DNA of 64,000 nt from Saccoglossus kowalevskii (Eukaryota > Hemichordata > Enteropneusta > Harrimaniidae). The translations under genes were made by a program, and so were the position numbers. Each line of letters opens with the position of its first letter. Within the stretch, counting starts at the first letter, position 1. Shown in pieces: positions 46,951-60,119 of the stretch. The notes beneath the pieces are model-generated. The model searched no databases, was not told the origin of the DNA, and saw nothing but the letters and a program-made list of their open reading frames with translations. The stretch spans positions 436,848 to 500,847 of the forward strand of contig NW_003145790.1 of assembly GCF_000003605.2 (NCBI RefSeq), given 5' to 3'.

Positions 46951-49900
46951 AAGACGACCGTCACCCATGGCTTGCGATGATGAGCTGAAAGGACAGGGAG
47001 CGTCGTGCAGCGTGAATGCGAATTTATGTGTTGGTAATGCATTTTACGCGTGTTCTTACGAATGAGTCACATGAGACCTACATCGATCGCGATCCATCAC
47101 GGCCACCAACATAAAAAAAAAAAAAACTATGTAAAATTTTAGAATTTTTTTTATAAAGATTATCCATACAGAATTCCAGTCGAGTAAATGCTATTGTATT
47201 TGAAGTAAGCGGTTGAACAACGAAGATTATTCAAACCCACGCGTGTGCACAAATCCAAGTAGGCAAAGTCACGTACGAACGTCGCAGACGATCGGGACAT
47301 CACGAGCATGAATGAAACATTGCGTCATATGGGATTATCTTTGGTTTTATTGGAAGATTATCTTTCACCCGTGCTTACATGACAGAAGAAACGAGTGGGC
47401 GTCCAGAGAGTAGCTTTAACGCTTCTAGCATCGAAATGACTTGCCAGAAAAAAAAAAGATACTTATATATATAACTATACTGCTGTCGGATTTACGATAA
47501 GCTCTTCACTAAACACACACACACACACACACACTATTATCATAAGCATTCTAAATTACAGACCCTTCAACAGGAGTTCCAATTATCCGGGGAAAAAAAA
47601 TAGGTGTATAGTTTTATTTCACTTTCAGACAAATTATATTGATATTAATGTGCACTTTTTGGCTTCTTTATTTCTAGAGCTTATATTCAGTCTTCTCTCC
47701 TATGACTGGCATCCCATATTCGGAAATGTATTCACTGGTATAATATGCACAATACACATTCGACGCATATCCTCGCTCTCCAAACCATACCCTTATTTCG
47801 TACCCCCCATTTTTTGGATAAAACAATCTTCATTTATTTATTTAGTGATCCACCTGTTTGTTTATTTATTGATTCGTTCAATTACTGAATGATTGTTTGT
47901 TTTTTTTACTTCAAAACTTGATACGGTTTGGCGCTGTCAGGAATGTGAATCATAAAATAGTCTGGTTATACATTGCGCATGCTCGCAATGCATTATCCCC
48001 CCCCCCCAAAAAAGCCGTTTATTTCAAGTTCCAAACATTCCATTGTAGACCCACCAAACATTAACCTCAAAACATACATTTCATATTTATATATTTTTCC
48101 TCGTGCAATAATTGAACACATATCTGCCAACAAATTGCTTTGTTATTGTTCTTTCCAATAGTCACACTATAACATCCTCTGTCATTACTTTTCATATTGA
48201 TTTGCCCCCTCTAACGTTGTACACCCTCGTTCGCAAGTTATTTTTGTCATCAACTTAATGTGTGACATTTCATTATAAATTCATGATAATTATAATTAAT
48301 GTATCGTAATTTGTAACTGGTGGGGGAACTGTAGCAATACTGGTCAATCCCCCTCCTCCTTCCAGGATGAAAAAAGAGATTAATTGTTATAAGCTGTTAA
48401 CCATCTTCAACATTTCATGTGTTTTTTTTTTAAACTTGTAGTTAAACTATAAATTTGAAAGTCAGGTGAAAATTTGACGTACAATTACAATTATAATCTT
48501 ATTTTCATTGTATGTTAATTAAATATAAATAAGAGGGTATCAAATTTGGATGATTGTATCCAGATGACGTCACAGATGTTAACAAGCAGTGGATAAATGT
48601 GTGAGTGGTATAGTGTATCTCTCCACTTTTCTGTTTGTTTGTTAGTTTGTTTGTTTTCTTACGTTGCATTAGTGTACATTGCGTTTTTACAGGATGTACT
48701 TATTTGGTTTACCAATGAGGACAATTTATTATGCCTTATGTACTTTTCTCTAATATATATCTTCTGACAAAAAAAACATGCTTGGAACTTGAAGTAATCA
48801 ACTTACCATGATGTACGTAACGAGGTAATGACACCTACCGTGGCTATGCGTATATACACGTAAGTAGCGTGGGAATGGGAAGTGTGTACGGCAGTAAGGA
48901 AACATAATATCGACATGCAGCTTATACGTGTATGGATGCTTGCGATGGAGATCTCATTTATACTGATATTTGATTGCAAAAACAAATCTCACAACACACA
49001 ATACGTTTTGACCAAACCATCTATTTTCACAGTAAGGTGTATGTTTGATGAGTTCTCGTGTTTAGCGTGATCTTCACAACATGTCGTCAGAACCTAGTTG
49101 ATCTTTAATCCAACTTACCGTGCCGATATCGTAATTTCATTTCCCAGTGTTTACGACTACTGTAAAAGCAGTAATTTTCGCTAGTATTTAATTCAACTGT
49201 TTTGATATTTGATCTCATTCACTTAAGGGTTATTTTTTTTTAAATGTCATGGATTCTGTAGTGAAACAATGAATTTTATTGTTAAAATTAATATGTATTA
49301 GCGAATTAATTTCACTCATAAAGTAAACGCAGTGAATAATTAATGCGTTTACGGTATAAATAAGGTATATCATCATGGCGCATGCGTGGGAGCTGATGAT
49401 ATGTTGTATTTCTGAGAAGTGAAGTACAAACTGTTGCGTGTTTTCAAATATTACTATAAGAACGTGACATGCGCACTACGCCTTCTCGATAAGTCGTGTC
49501 CATTAGATATGTGAAAGCTGTTACTGGGTTTGGTTGTGTATTCGTTCGTTATTTGGAATATATTAAATTGCTCAAGAACGATATATGTTAATGGCGGGCG
49601 ATTTCAGACGAGAACGCCTTACACCCATCACATCACAGGACGCAACTTACAGTGGCGGCGGGTTGTGCGCACGTTACCAAGATGACATTACTTGAATGCG
49701 CACTGTACACGATAGTGATTGGTTGGAACGCATACACACACACGCCATTATTACAAGAGTCGTTGTCTATTTCTCCTGACGTCAATGTTCCGATACATGT
49801 ACGGCAAAGTGACGTCACGATTTGAACGGCACGCACAGAGTGTGAGTAGTGCACATCGATGCGACATTATTATCATTCCTCATTTTGTAGAATGTGTTTA

Positions 49901-52900
49901 TCATATTTTGAAAACTGTATCTTTTCATGACGTATTGTATCAAAGTATTAATAAATTTTGTTTTTTAAAATGCCGTTCATTCGTGTTTTCAGATGTTAAT
50001 ATTAAGGAATAACGTGCTGAGTTTTCGATGTTTTCAAAACAATCGTCATTTTTTAAAACAAGGGCGATAAAACTCGCCTTGATAGGATTTCAAACTGTGG
50101 TGTGAACTAACAACACAAATCGAAATAAGATGCCCCAAACGTTCGGATTTTATAATGATGGTAAAGTCGGACAAAAAGTTAATTTTAATCAGCCCCGGCA
50201 ATGTGTCTACTGATTATATTAATTAGTTCATTTTCTTAATTAGCATCTGTGAAAAAAAAACACATTATATAATCAGCATTTTCGAAAGTCAATTAATTAT
50301 CATGATATGGTTACGCGAATAAAATTATTACTACCAAGTAATGAAAGACTTTTCTAACTATAGTTGTTAGGTAAAAAAAATACTAGCAGGAGGCAATTGT
50401 TAATAACCAAGACTGAATTGATCACAAATTATTGGTCATTGTTTGGTGCGAAAAAATAATTCGGTGCCCATAGCCAAAGTGTAGGAAAACAGCATTTATT
50501 TTTTGTGAAAACCAAACTGGAATGAACAACTGAAAATAAATTTAAAGTATTCCGATTTGTGAGGTAAGAAAATTCTTAAAAATTAAGTTCATTTCAGATA
50601 ATATTTGATTATAAATAAGGTTATAAATGAAATAGATTTATAATTTCATTGCAATAAGCAGTGGGATTTTTGAGGAGTTGTTATGGTACGTGTTCTTTTC
50701 CCAGGGTTAGGTTTTGCAATTGCAATAATTTATTCCAATAGACGCTTCCGCCTTTCCAGCACTATGTGACATTGTCATTGACCAGTGCCCCCGTTCAAAC
50801 CTAAACTTGGAAGAATAATATTTTATGCTGTATATTGGAATATTAAATGAATATATATTTTGTTTTTGTGACACGTACTTTAAACAGAGTCATTTTCAGA
50901 AAGTGCATGGTACATGTAATTATTATTAAACGATTTAAATGATAAGATAAAATGAAGGAATGAAGCGAATTGTTGAATTGAGAGCATGAGTTGAAAAATA
51001 GAAAACAACCTAGAATTAAGTTGCTTACTGGTCCGTAACAAGATTTCGGAAAAAAAGCTCAGGGCGTTGCACTGGAAGGTTAAGCATAGGCTACGTATAA
51101 ACAATTTAATTGTTTGCAAATATAAAATACAGGCAAATCACGAAGATATAAATATGACCACGACAAAGTGCCTTGCGAATGTAACCGTTCCTAAAATACG
51201 GTTCGCAAGGGCATGTAATGAACGCGGCCATGCAGTGAATAGACGGGCATGCGCAAATCAAACTCTGAAGTCACAAACAACAGACAAAATATGCCTATTA
51301 TGCTTATTATAAAAAATACATGACAAGTACATAACATTTAAGACGAGATCAATAAATAAATTACCAACAAAGATTTTTCAAATCTGTCTTATGCTAGATA
51401 AATACCTCAATCAAATCGATAGAACTGTTGTTTGGAAAAAAACAAGTTAGTCAACATGGCTGATAATAAAAGTAGATTACTGGTTATTTGAATGATAACC
51501 AAAAAGCATTAATTATTTTCGCGTCAAATTTAACATCAATGTAATGCACATTTTAAAACAAATTATAAGAATAAAAACAAGTTGAGACGGCAAACATGAT
51601 GTATGGGATTATTGGTTATTTAAACGGTAATAAAACAGGCCTTAGAATGTTTCAATTCAAATTTAACACTAATGTTTTAGTAATGCCCCGAAAGCGCACA
51701 AATCATAAAACAGCTAGCCATTTGTTGTATGTAGCCTAAAGTTATATGGAAGATTTCTTAATACAATTAGCTTAAAATAATTTTAGCGTAAAACAATTGC
51801 CTTTAGGAATGTATTGGATAATTTACACTTCACTGAATCATATTTTGTCGTAAATATTTACATATAAATGCGCATTGTAGTAAAGATCGCATTTTCATCG
51901 AATACACACCGAATTATAGTTTTTTCACGATTCTGGGCGGCGAACCAAGAAACAGTGTTTAGCGTTTTGTAAAACTGATGTGAAGTTATACATTAACGCA
52001 TGTATGACAGGTGTGCCCTTAGGGGGCTGCTATTTTAAACATTCAGCAGAAATCAGTGGGAGCTGTTGTTGCTCGTTTTAAGATCGAAAAAATGATATTT
52101 TAGGACACAGTCTCCATCTACCCCGAGGTCAATGAGGTTAAACCACGGGACATCGGCATCAGTACAAGACATCAATTTTAAAATCGCAGCATGGGTCACA
52201 GTGAACGCCATATTTCATCGGAGAGTAGCGTAGATCAGCGTTAGATGGACTGGAGGATGGGAGCGCAATGGGAGGCGCGGACATAATGACGGCGCTGGAA
52301 GTCTGATAATGCTTGCATGGCTAAGTCATTGTACTTGAACCGTGGGCTACATACAATCAACTACGATGACTGCTGTCAATAGTGACGTATGAAACCATTG
52401 TTAATCGGGTGAAATCGACATGGTAATTGCATATATCATCTGGCCTGATTTAAAACATGGTAACTTCAATTCAGTGTACCTGCCCATTAATCTGAACTGG
52501 TTTAGAACATGTGCTCAAAATCACGATGTTCCTAGACCGCGTGTACAGCACAGTTCATTTTAGTAGGCGCCGTCGCTGTTCCTGTAGTCTCTGCGATTGC
52601 TCAGGGGTGTGTGTTTTCCCAGGGAATGTTTTGTTCACGTCAAAACCTGACAAGTATCTGGAGATATATCAACGATGAGTATGTAATGCTAGCAACAAGG
52701 CCATCAGGGAATCCTACATTTTTTTTTACAATATTTACGTGTGTTCCTCGTTCCACTCTTTTCAGGTTAATTTTCAATGCAAGATGTCACATGACTGAAT
52801 GACAGTCAACTTTAAGTTAATGATAAGTCAATTTATTTTTCAATATCTGTGTTGTACAGAGTTAGGTATGAATAATTTGGAAATAAAAACTCGCACATTC

Positions 52901-53714
52901 GTTGCGACCAGACGCATAACTGTAAACCACGAGCATGCGCTTTTTTATTACTGGTAAGTACTACTAATACTAAACTACGTACGTGTTCCCGTGATTCCTT
53001 GCAAACGATTATTTGTGTACGCGGTGAAAAAGAACGTTTTAGACTTTTCGTATCGCTGTTTGTACTAGTATTTTATTATGAACAGTTATGTACCTTCACG
53101 ATTGATTGTAGTCGCCACTGATCAAACAGTAACTCACATGGATCAACTCCTCTTGGTGATGTAGGGAATTGAATATATTTTAATAGAAGCCCACATTCAA
53201 TTCAAACATACGTATTGACAGTTAAGCCTCCGGACGTAGCTGAGCGAAATTTTTTTCTAGGTGCGGGTGATGGCGCCCTTCTATAATTTGGTATTCCAAC
53301 AGATCTGTCACCATGGAAACTCATACTACTATATAACCAACCGGAATATTTGGAGAAAATATAATTTGTTTTTACTGTACATAGAACCAAACCAAAAAAA
53401 AATGCTACAAGAAAACAAAACTCAAACAAATGTACAACGACGTTGTCAAACATGATTTAAGATCGGTACTGGTGTATATTCACGGGGAATGATTACAGTG
53501 GACGAGTAAGTGTAGTATAATGGTAGGTTAAATTTCGATCATTCCCATGATGCTCCTCGGGAGAACCGATCGTACGAGAACACGAATATAATTATGGGAG
53601 TCGGTTAAAAGTATCTGTTTTTTGCAGACTTTTTCGGTTTTTTTTTTTTTTGTTCATTTCAACGATCGACAGGCTTAGGTGAAACAGAAACATTATTTAT
53701 ACTATTGCAAGTAT
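46951..53714. other. 3' flank of the receptor and non-coding sequence
   Basis: The receptor's 3' UTR must begin here, but no convincing AATAAA lies within 1.5 kb; the nearest variant I noticed is ATTAAA at 48518-48523. Further on are CRE palindromes at 48565, 49777 and 49810, a C/A homopolymer junction near 48.0 kb and a small hairpin around a GCGCATGCGT at about 49367-49402. Confidence 0.5.
47512..47534. repeat. (CA)n microsatellite
   Basis: About eleven AC units, about 0.6 kb downstream of the receptor stop codon. Confidence 0.95.
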
Positions 53715-53940
53715 AACGCGATACAGTCGTCGTGCAGCGCAGCGCGCGTCAAAAAAACTATTTACACGCGTTAATGCGATACAGTCGTCACGCAGCGCAG
53801 CGCTCTTCAAACAACGTATTTACACGCGTTAATGCGATACAATCGTCGCGCAGCGTAGCGCGCATCGCACGACATATTTACACGTGTTCACGCGACACAG
53901 TCGTCGTGCAGCGTATTCACACGCGTTGTATGCGACTCAT
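53715..53940. repeat. 58-bp GC-rich minisatellite, about 3.7 units
   Basis: Units start at 53715, 53773, 53831 and 53889. Each reads approximately aacgcgatacagtcgtcgtg, cagcgcagcgcgcgtc, an A-rich spacer, then tatttacacgcgtt. The fourth unit lacks about 18 internal bp. The array is strikingly CpG-rich against the AT-rich surroundings. The 70-codon frame it creates is not credible as a gene. Confidence 0.92.
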
Positions 53941-56900
53941 ATAGGACACGGCGCGTAGCGACTGAGCAGAATCGGTTAAGGAAGGTCGCTCGGCTGCGTG
54001 TGTTACTCTACAACATGACACTTCTTCTGGACTTCGGTCGTTTGCAATTCATTTACATCGATGTGTACTAATAAGAACGGACCCTCGTCGATTAACTGTG
54101 TTTTGCAATTGCAGTAAAATTCAATAAGCGTATCGATATCTTAGGTAGGTATTATGATATCGCGTCGACATCTGCGGTTCCAAAATTGGAATTTTCTATT
54201 TTCGTTTTATCTGGTTGATGTATTGTTAATAAATCGATAATGTATTTACATACGATAACATAGTACGATGACGCGAGATGAGCTCGACGTTATTTGTGCT
54301 ACGCGTTGATTAGCCTCCTCTCCGAACCGCCGGTCTGTTGCAGTGATTCGAGCCCTGGTGGCCTTTCGATTAATATCGACGCCACGGTAGCTGCTGTTAC
54401 GCTCGATGTACGTGTCACGCGTGTCAATCACGCCTGTCGTCGTCGGGTAAGTAGACCGATCGCAAGATTGCATGTCTAACAATGAGCCTAGCGGCTTCCA
54501 ATCTATTGTATACTATTTGTGGCCTTGTACATATAGGTCATATAGGGTTAATGAATTGTCAAGCGAATGAGTGTGTGTGTGTTTTTCCTATAGGTAACAA
54601 GGAATATGTTATATAGGGCTCTAACGCCGTATCGCAATTATTCTATTGCATTATAAAGTTCTGACACAGTGTAATTTAACCAACAAATCTACTCAGCGTC
54701 CCACGCGCTATACGTAATTCACACCTAGCTACAGTGCTAGTGATATCTCATTATTATTCAAATTTATACAAACTTCACACTCATGCTATATATGGGAGGT
54801 CATAATTGTCTCTCGGGGAAAAAAAGGACTCATTGGTCAGTTTAAATGTTTCGTGGAGAATTCTCTTTTAACATTGACGTGATTTTCATTTAACCTAGCT
54901 GACCCTGGTAGGATTTTACTAGCATCGAAGCTAGGCGTTAGGAAGTGGCGTACTAATGGTGGAATCAGTGCCTCATATATTCCAAGTTACAGACAGTCTA
55001 GTCTCGAGTAAAAGAAAGATAACGGTTATTCAAAGTACAGTCAACTCTGAGCGTCGGCTGTCGGATACGACATAATATGAACTGAAATTATAGAGTCTTT
55101 GCCGGGTAAACAGGAAACGGAAGTTGCAAAGATAATGGCGTTAACATGAACACCGTGCGGCGCTGGTTTACAAAAAGAATTGCAATTCACCTATTTTGTG
55201 TTACATGTGGCGCTGGTTGTGTTTATAGATGATTTGTCTGGATAACGTGCATTCACACATACATGATTACTTTCTGATTAGGCACGAGTAAGTAGAACTG
55301 TCGCCATGAAAATTGTACCCTGAAACGATATGTTCGCTTCAGTAATGGCGGCAATCATGACATGTGTATTTTTTTTTTTATACTATTTTTTGATAAAATC
55401 GTCACTGAAAATACCAACCTCGACAATTAAATTACTCGTTTCTAAAATTTGTTAGCAATATTAATGTTAAAATTTACCCAGAAGTAAAACTGTATGGCTA
55501 TGCAATGAATGTGTAACCCCGTTACTGTTATTTGGTTCGTAGTTTCATGTCGTGACTCAAAATGTCGCGCATGACCTTCCGCAATCTTCTTCTAGGTTGC
55601 GCCCTCTAGCGGAAAAGCGCTACTATGTAGTCTTTTCTCATTTCAAGAATATCAAATCATTCAAGACAGGACAAGAACTAATTTTGTTGATGGACTTCGA
55701 TATACCAATACAAAAACTACGATGTATACAGTTTTCTGTTCACCATACTGTCCAATTGACACGGTCATTCGCCCATGAGGGCGCTATTTCGTTATTTTCT
55801 TTCAATGTATATGACCAATAACAAACTACCAATACTCTTGTTTTCCAGTGATGGTGCAATGAGTTTATCTTCCATGCCGATCATAATTTGATCGATCGAT
55901 CGACTATCTATTAGAACGACGAGCACATTGCGACTGTAAAACCAAGTCAACTATTAGACTTCATCATATTAGATTTCTACTAAAATGTTATGTACTCGGG
56001 CATATTCAAGAACATGGTGTGGGTTAGTTTGATGGTATACGGATGGTAAATTTATAAAAAAGAAAACGAAAAAAAAGACTAAGTGATGTACCAGCAATAT
56101 CGTTACGTGTTACCGCTAAATAGCTAAAACAGACGCCAGTGACAGTGGTTTGAGGGCCAATTTGGGCAATGATTGACAATACGCTAACAATTTGGCGCTT
56201 TAAGATCATTGCGTAGATGGGAAAAAAATAAAAAACATTATACGCATGTGCGGGAATTGTTATTGTACGTACAATCACTTTTCCACGCTTATTGCGTCAT
56301 ATTATAGTTTACAGTATTTGTTCGACATAGAATTATCAAATGTTTTGACATGTTTCTCAAATTCAGACGGAAATGGTCAAATGAAATTCGGATGTAGTTG
56401 AACGAATTGCATAGAAGCATATACTAGTACTTTGTATATGCTGGCAATGTTCAGATATACTTCGTGTTTTCAATAACCGCGGTACATCTTAAAATCTCGT
56501 TAGCTCACCTATTAAATCGTCCATTTAGCGCAAGATGTTGTAACGAGTCCCCCATGCTTAAACTCAAATGTAATGCATTGCAATGCAACGTGGTCAATGT
56601 GAGGCAAGGCTAAAATATTAAAAGTTGGAAATACGTGCTCGGTGTTTGGAATTCAACAAACTTGAACGAGTCCAATAACACTGATTAGGTAGTCGCGACG
56701 ATACGCGAAGCACTCAATCTAAGACGAAACTCGTGATTAAAGCATCGCCCACTAATGCAAAGTCGTGATAAAACACGTCTAGTAATGGACTTTTAGAACT
56801 GAAAGTGCGTTTATCACACATGATGTTCCAGACGCTAAAAGCTGTTTAACATTAAGGAACGAGGTTAGGATTTGATATATATTCCAGTCCATCCGTAGAT

Positions 56901-57182
56901 AAAAAATATATAATCGCTGAGTTTAATATTAAAGAACTTGATCCTGCATGCGGACACTCAGTGGTCTTTATATTTTTGTTTTAATTTTTTTAAAGACTAC
57001 GGTGTATTAAATTTGTACAATAATTATGGTTTAGGTGAAATATAGTAAAAATTATGTTCAGCGAATAACTAAGTCGTTTAAATTGGTAAGTAATCTGCAA
57101 AAGGATGTAATACTGCACATTATGTAATATCACCGTTCCTAAATCACGTGTTAACATAAGAGTAAATTGAAATATTGCAGAG
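53941..57182. other. Non-coding
   Basis: Moderately CpG-rich just after the minisatellite, then AT-rich. Contains a (GATC)4-like run near 55888 and the 55.6-kb CTCF-like site. Confidence 0.55.
55599..55612 (+). promoter_or_regulatory. CTCF-like motif
   Basis: gcgccctctagcgg is a close match to the core used by bilaterian CTCF. A partial inverted counterpart, atgagggcgct, lies about 170 bp downstream. Confidence 0.3.
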
Positions 57183-57262
57183 CCGTCAGTGTAGCGATTT
57201 ATCGAGGCGTCTTATCGCTTTGGGAAGGCGCTTACAGGGATAGCGAGTTCGAATCGTGTGTT
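57183..57262 (+). repeat. tRNA-like SINE head or tRNA pseudogene
   Basis: gtgtagcgatttatcgaggc resembles a pol III A box (type TRGYNNARNGG), and gcgagttcgaatcgtg is a good B box, spaced about 50 bp downstream. The order and spacing fit a class-II (Ser/Leu-like) tRNA, but the T and acceptor stems do not pair. It is a derived SINE head or pseudogene at best. Confidence 0.4.
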
Positions 57263-57587
57263 GCACAGTGTTCGCTTGTCTGACATTATATTACCTCGAT
57301 CGAGCCCCAACACTGTGTGGAACGTCTTTATGACTTACTAGTATATACACGATACAGTCAGTCTGGAATACTCTCAAATTAGCAACAAAATGTTGATCAA
57401 ATTTATTATAGTCTTTACTGAATACCGAGTCTCCAAGCAAAAATGGACGCAGTTTTATCCCCAAAAATTTAATATATTCACAACAGTGTTATAAAGTGTT
57501 ATACTTGCATTCTAGACCAATGGCATATGTGTATGAGTAGCTCATCACATCCGCCATTTTGTTATTCTCGTACATCCCAATCAACGA

Positions 57588-57702
57588 ACAAATTATTACA
57601 TAGTTAAAACTTAGTAACGTCCCAGTCGCCAAAGTCACCATTTTTGTTCACACGAGTCCCATATCTCGCGCATGCGTGGCGCGACGACCATCACCTATTA
57701 AA
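57588..57702 (-). mobile_element. Family 1 MITE fragment (one end)
   Basis: Only one end is present, about 115 bp. The sequence runs from an eroded cttagtaacgtcccag block through caaagtcaccatttttgttc to ctcgcgcatgcgtggcgcga, and ends cgaccatcacctattaaa. The element end corresponds to the palindrome-bearing TIR. The opposite TIR and the interior are missing or unrecognisable upstream. Confidence 0.7.
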
Positions 57703-58261
57703 ATAGTCCTCCAAATATGCATTTATCATTCCACGAATTGCCACGTTCGATTTTTAAGCACTGTCAAAGCTAGAAAAAAGTAAAATGTCCGAACATTTAA
57801 CTACATGGGAAATGTACTTTGACGAGTATTGTATTTGAATAGAAGGAGATAACATCGAGATGATTTGCCTTCGCTGCTGTCACTAGAGTCGACGTAAAAT
57901 CACAGCATAAAGAGCCTTGTTTTATTTTGAAATAACTACTTTAGGTTTCTTGGGACGTTACTTGTCAGTGCATGAGATTGTAAGGGACCTATCTCGGGCA
58001 TTGGTTCTAGAGTTGAATACTGGGTAGCATACACAACAAGTCAAAATATCGCATGTGAAATCGGAACTTGCGGCACTATAGTCGCTTTTATCAAATTATT
58101 TGGATTATCCACTTTTCACGAGCTGCATTTTTATGAAATATTTTACGCAGACGTGATTGAATATTCTGTGTTCTAAGTTTGTAGAATGTAAAGATTTGAC
58201 GAAAATAATATGCATTTTGCGATTTTGTTCCATTACGTCACTGACTGCCACGTTGTGGTTT

Positions 58262-58263
<2 letters not shown>

Positions 58264-58339
<76 letters not shown>
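58264..58339. repeat. (AT)n microsatellite, about 76 bp
   Basis: An uninterrupted AT dinucleotide tract. It generates artificial Ile-Tyr open frames on both strands. It lies about 260 bp upstream of the Tc1-like remnant. Confidence 0.97.
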
Positions 58340-58340
<1 letters not shown>

Positions 58341-58599
58341 GGGTTATTTTGGATTGACAAAGAAGGCGTTTTGATTGTACTATGAAACTTTGAAGTAACA
58401 GTTACATATCGCAATAAGCGACAAACGATACACCGAATGAATATTATTACACCTCGTCCATTGGTTGAGATGACAACTGTATATTGTTTTATTCGTATGT
58501 TTGAATGCCAAAGCAAGTCAAGAAAAATACCACACTCAACACAACAGAAGGGTCGATCTGGACAACGTACTATAGACTCACGACTCTTGAGTTCCAAGG

Positions 58600-58930
58600 T
58601 ACGATTGTGTTCGGGAATTTGTTGGGTCATTGGCTTCATCAAGCTGAGTGTCGGCAATTCGACTTTAATTGAGGGCAACTGTGCGTCCTTGAGAAATGTA
58701 AGCGGACTTCAACTGAATGTCAGTCAAATGAAGGTCTTTAACAAAACCATTGATTACCTCGATCTCTTTGCATAAATGACGTATACGACATATACATTGA
58801 AAAGGTCCTTTTTGACGGGGATTAGTCGGACATCTGGCAAGCGAATGGTACGGGACAGCAAGACACGAGATCGACATATTATCCTAACAGCTAAAACCGT
58901 CGCTTCCAGGCGTATTTTAATCATGGGAGT
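58600..58930 (+). pseudogene. Decayed Tc1-like transposase fragment (N-terminal half)
   Basis: The best-preserved part (about 58816-58920) encodes RTSGKRMVRDSKTRDRHIIL followed by TA. This corresponds to the linker after the paired-type DNA-binding domain in Tc1-family transposases (pattern R.SGRPR.T...DRHI.LT). At DNA level gagatcgacatattatccta and ccgtcgcttccagg are also typical of that gene. Upstream, gaatttgttgggtcattggc and cctcgatctctttgcata fit the helix-turn-helix region, but in shifting frames. The DDE catalytic half is not recognisable downstream. The fragment is frameshifted and inactive. The call rests on motif recognition only, without a database search. Confidence 0.5.
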
Positions 58931-60119
58931 TTTTCCATTGCAACTGTTTTTCTACGTTAATAATGGGCACCGGTCATTAAATGTCGGCTACTACGTAACT
59001 CGCTGTTGATAGACAGTCAGTCGCCTTGGCAATTCCAGTGTCAGACAGGCTCTTCAGACGTGAACATTCCTGTGCTTGGTACTATGACAGTCGGTGTAGC
59101 GTTGTCGAATCGTCTCGGTGGCTTAAGGCGGTGTAGAGAAACAACATTATCGAAAAAAAAAAAAAAAAAAAAACACTTTGAATTTCTCGCAAAACTGAAA
59201 AATCGTGAATAAATTATTGTCCTGGCATCCCTATAATTATATTATTTTACTAATAATTAAAGTCTTTCATGACAATTTCAATGTTAATATTATTTCTAAA
59301 TAGTAGCGAATTGACCTATTTATTTATTCATCATAAATATATACTTTTTTAATTTCTAAGAATTCTAGGGACACCAGTACAATACATTATATACTAAGAA
59401 ATTACTACGTGATATAACTTGTTTGTAGAATAGGTCTATGCTAGTAACTGGTTTTATTCGCGAACCAAAGGTCCGTTAACTATTTTGGCAGATTAGCAAT
59501 ACCTGGTGTTTCCGCTCCAGAACAAGGTCAGTAACATTTGATATCTCGAACAGTGAGAATGAAAATAGCATTTATTAAAAGCATATTTTTGTGAAAATCA
59601 TCAATATAGTCAATGTTTACTGACTGTTGGGTCCCAGCGGATGTGTAATACAAACTCGATCCCGTTATCCTAGTGACCATATGTTTTAAATTTGGACCAG
59701 TTAACTTTAACATAGGAACTGTTCAGGTTTATTTATTTTCAATTACTTTTTATTCCACGTTTTAGGTACAATAGTACGTTTTAGGTACAGTACAATACAA
59801 AACCATGTTATTTATGAAAAATATGCAGATTATCGAAATGGGGGTTAATTAAGAAGATGACATTAAAACTATTATTATACGTCTGTCACCGTAACGTCAT
59901 AGGTTACAGTGTGCCGCAATTTTGCGGTATTGTACTGGGTGTTTTCATCCTCAGATGCGAATTCCAAATATAGAACATTTACGTGCGTAAGCGTCTATTA
60001 ATAATAAAAAAAAACATGGCTGTCCAAGGGGTTTGATTGGACCCCACACGAAAAAAAGTTCGCTAAATCTGTCCCAAACGTTTTGGGTTTTGGCATTCCC
60101 ATGATGTATTCCATAGAGG
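58931..60119. other. Non-coding, possible continuation of the Tc1 remnant
   Basis: Poly-A of about 21 at 59153-59173, then AT-rich sequence. I could not recognise the catalytic half of a transposase in any frame. Confidence 0.5.

Noticed and set aside
46838-47065. 75-codon frame overlapping the receptor's 3' end
   Set aside because: Shadow frame of the receptor in another phase.
58238-58678. 146-codon minus-strand frame ending in a long Tyr-Ile run
   Set aside because: The tail is the AT microsatellite. The remainder overlaps the antisense of the Tc1-like remnant and has no recognisable domain.
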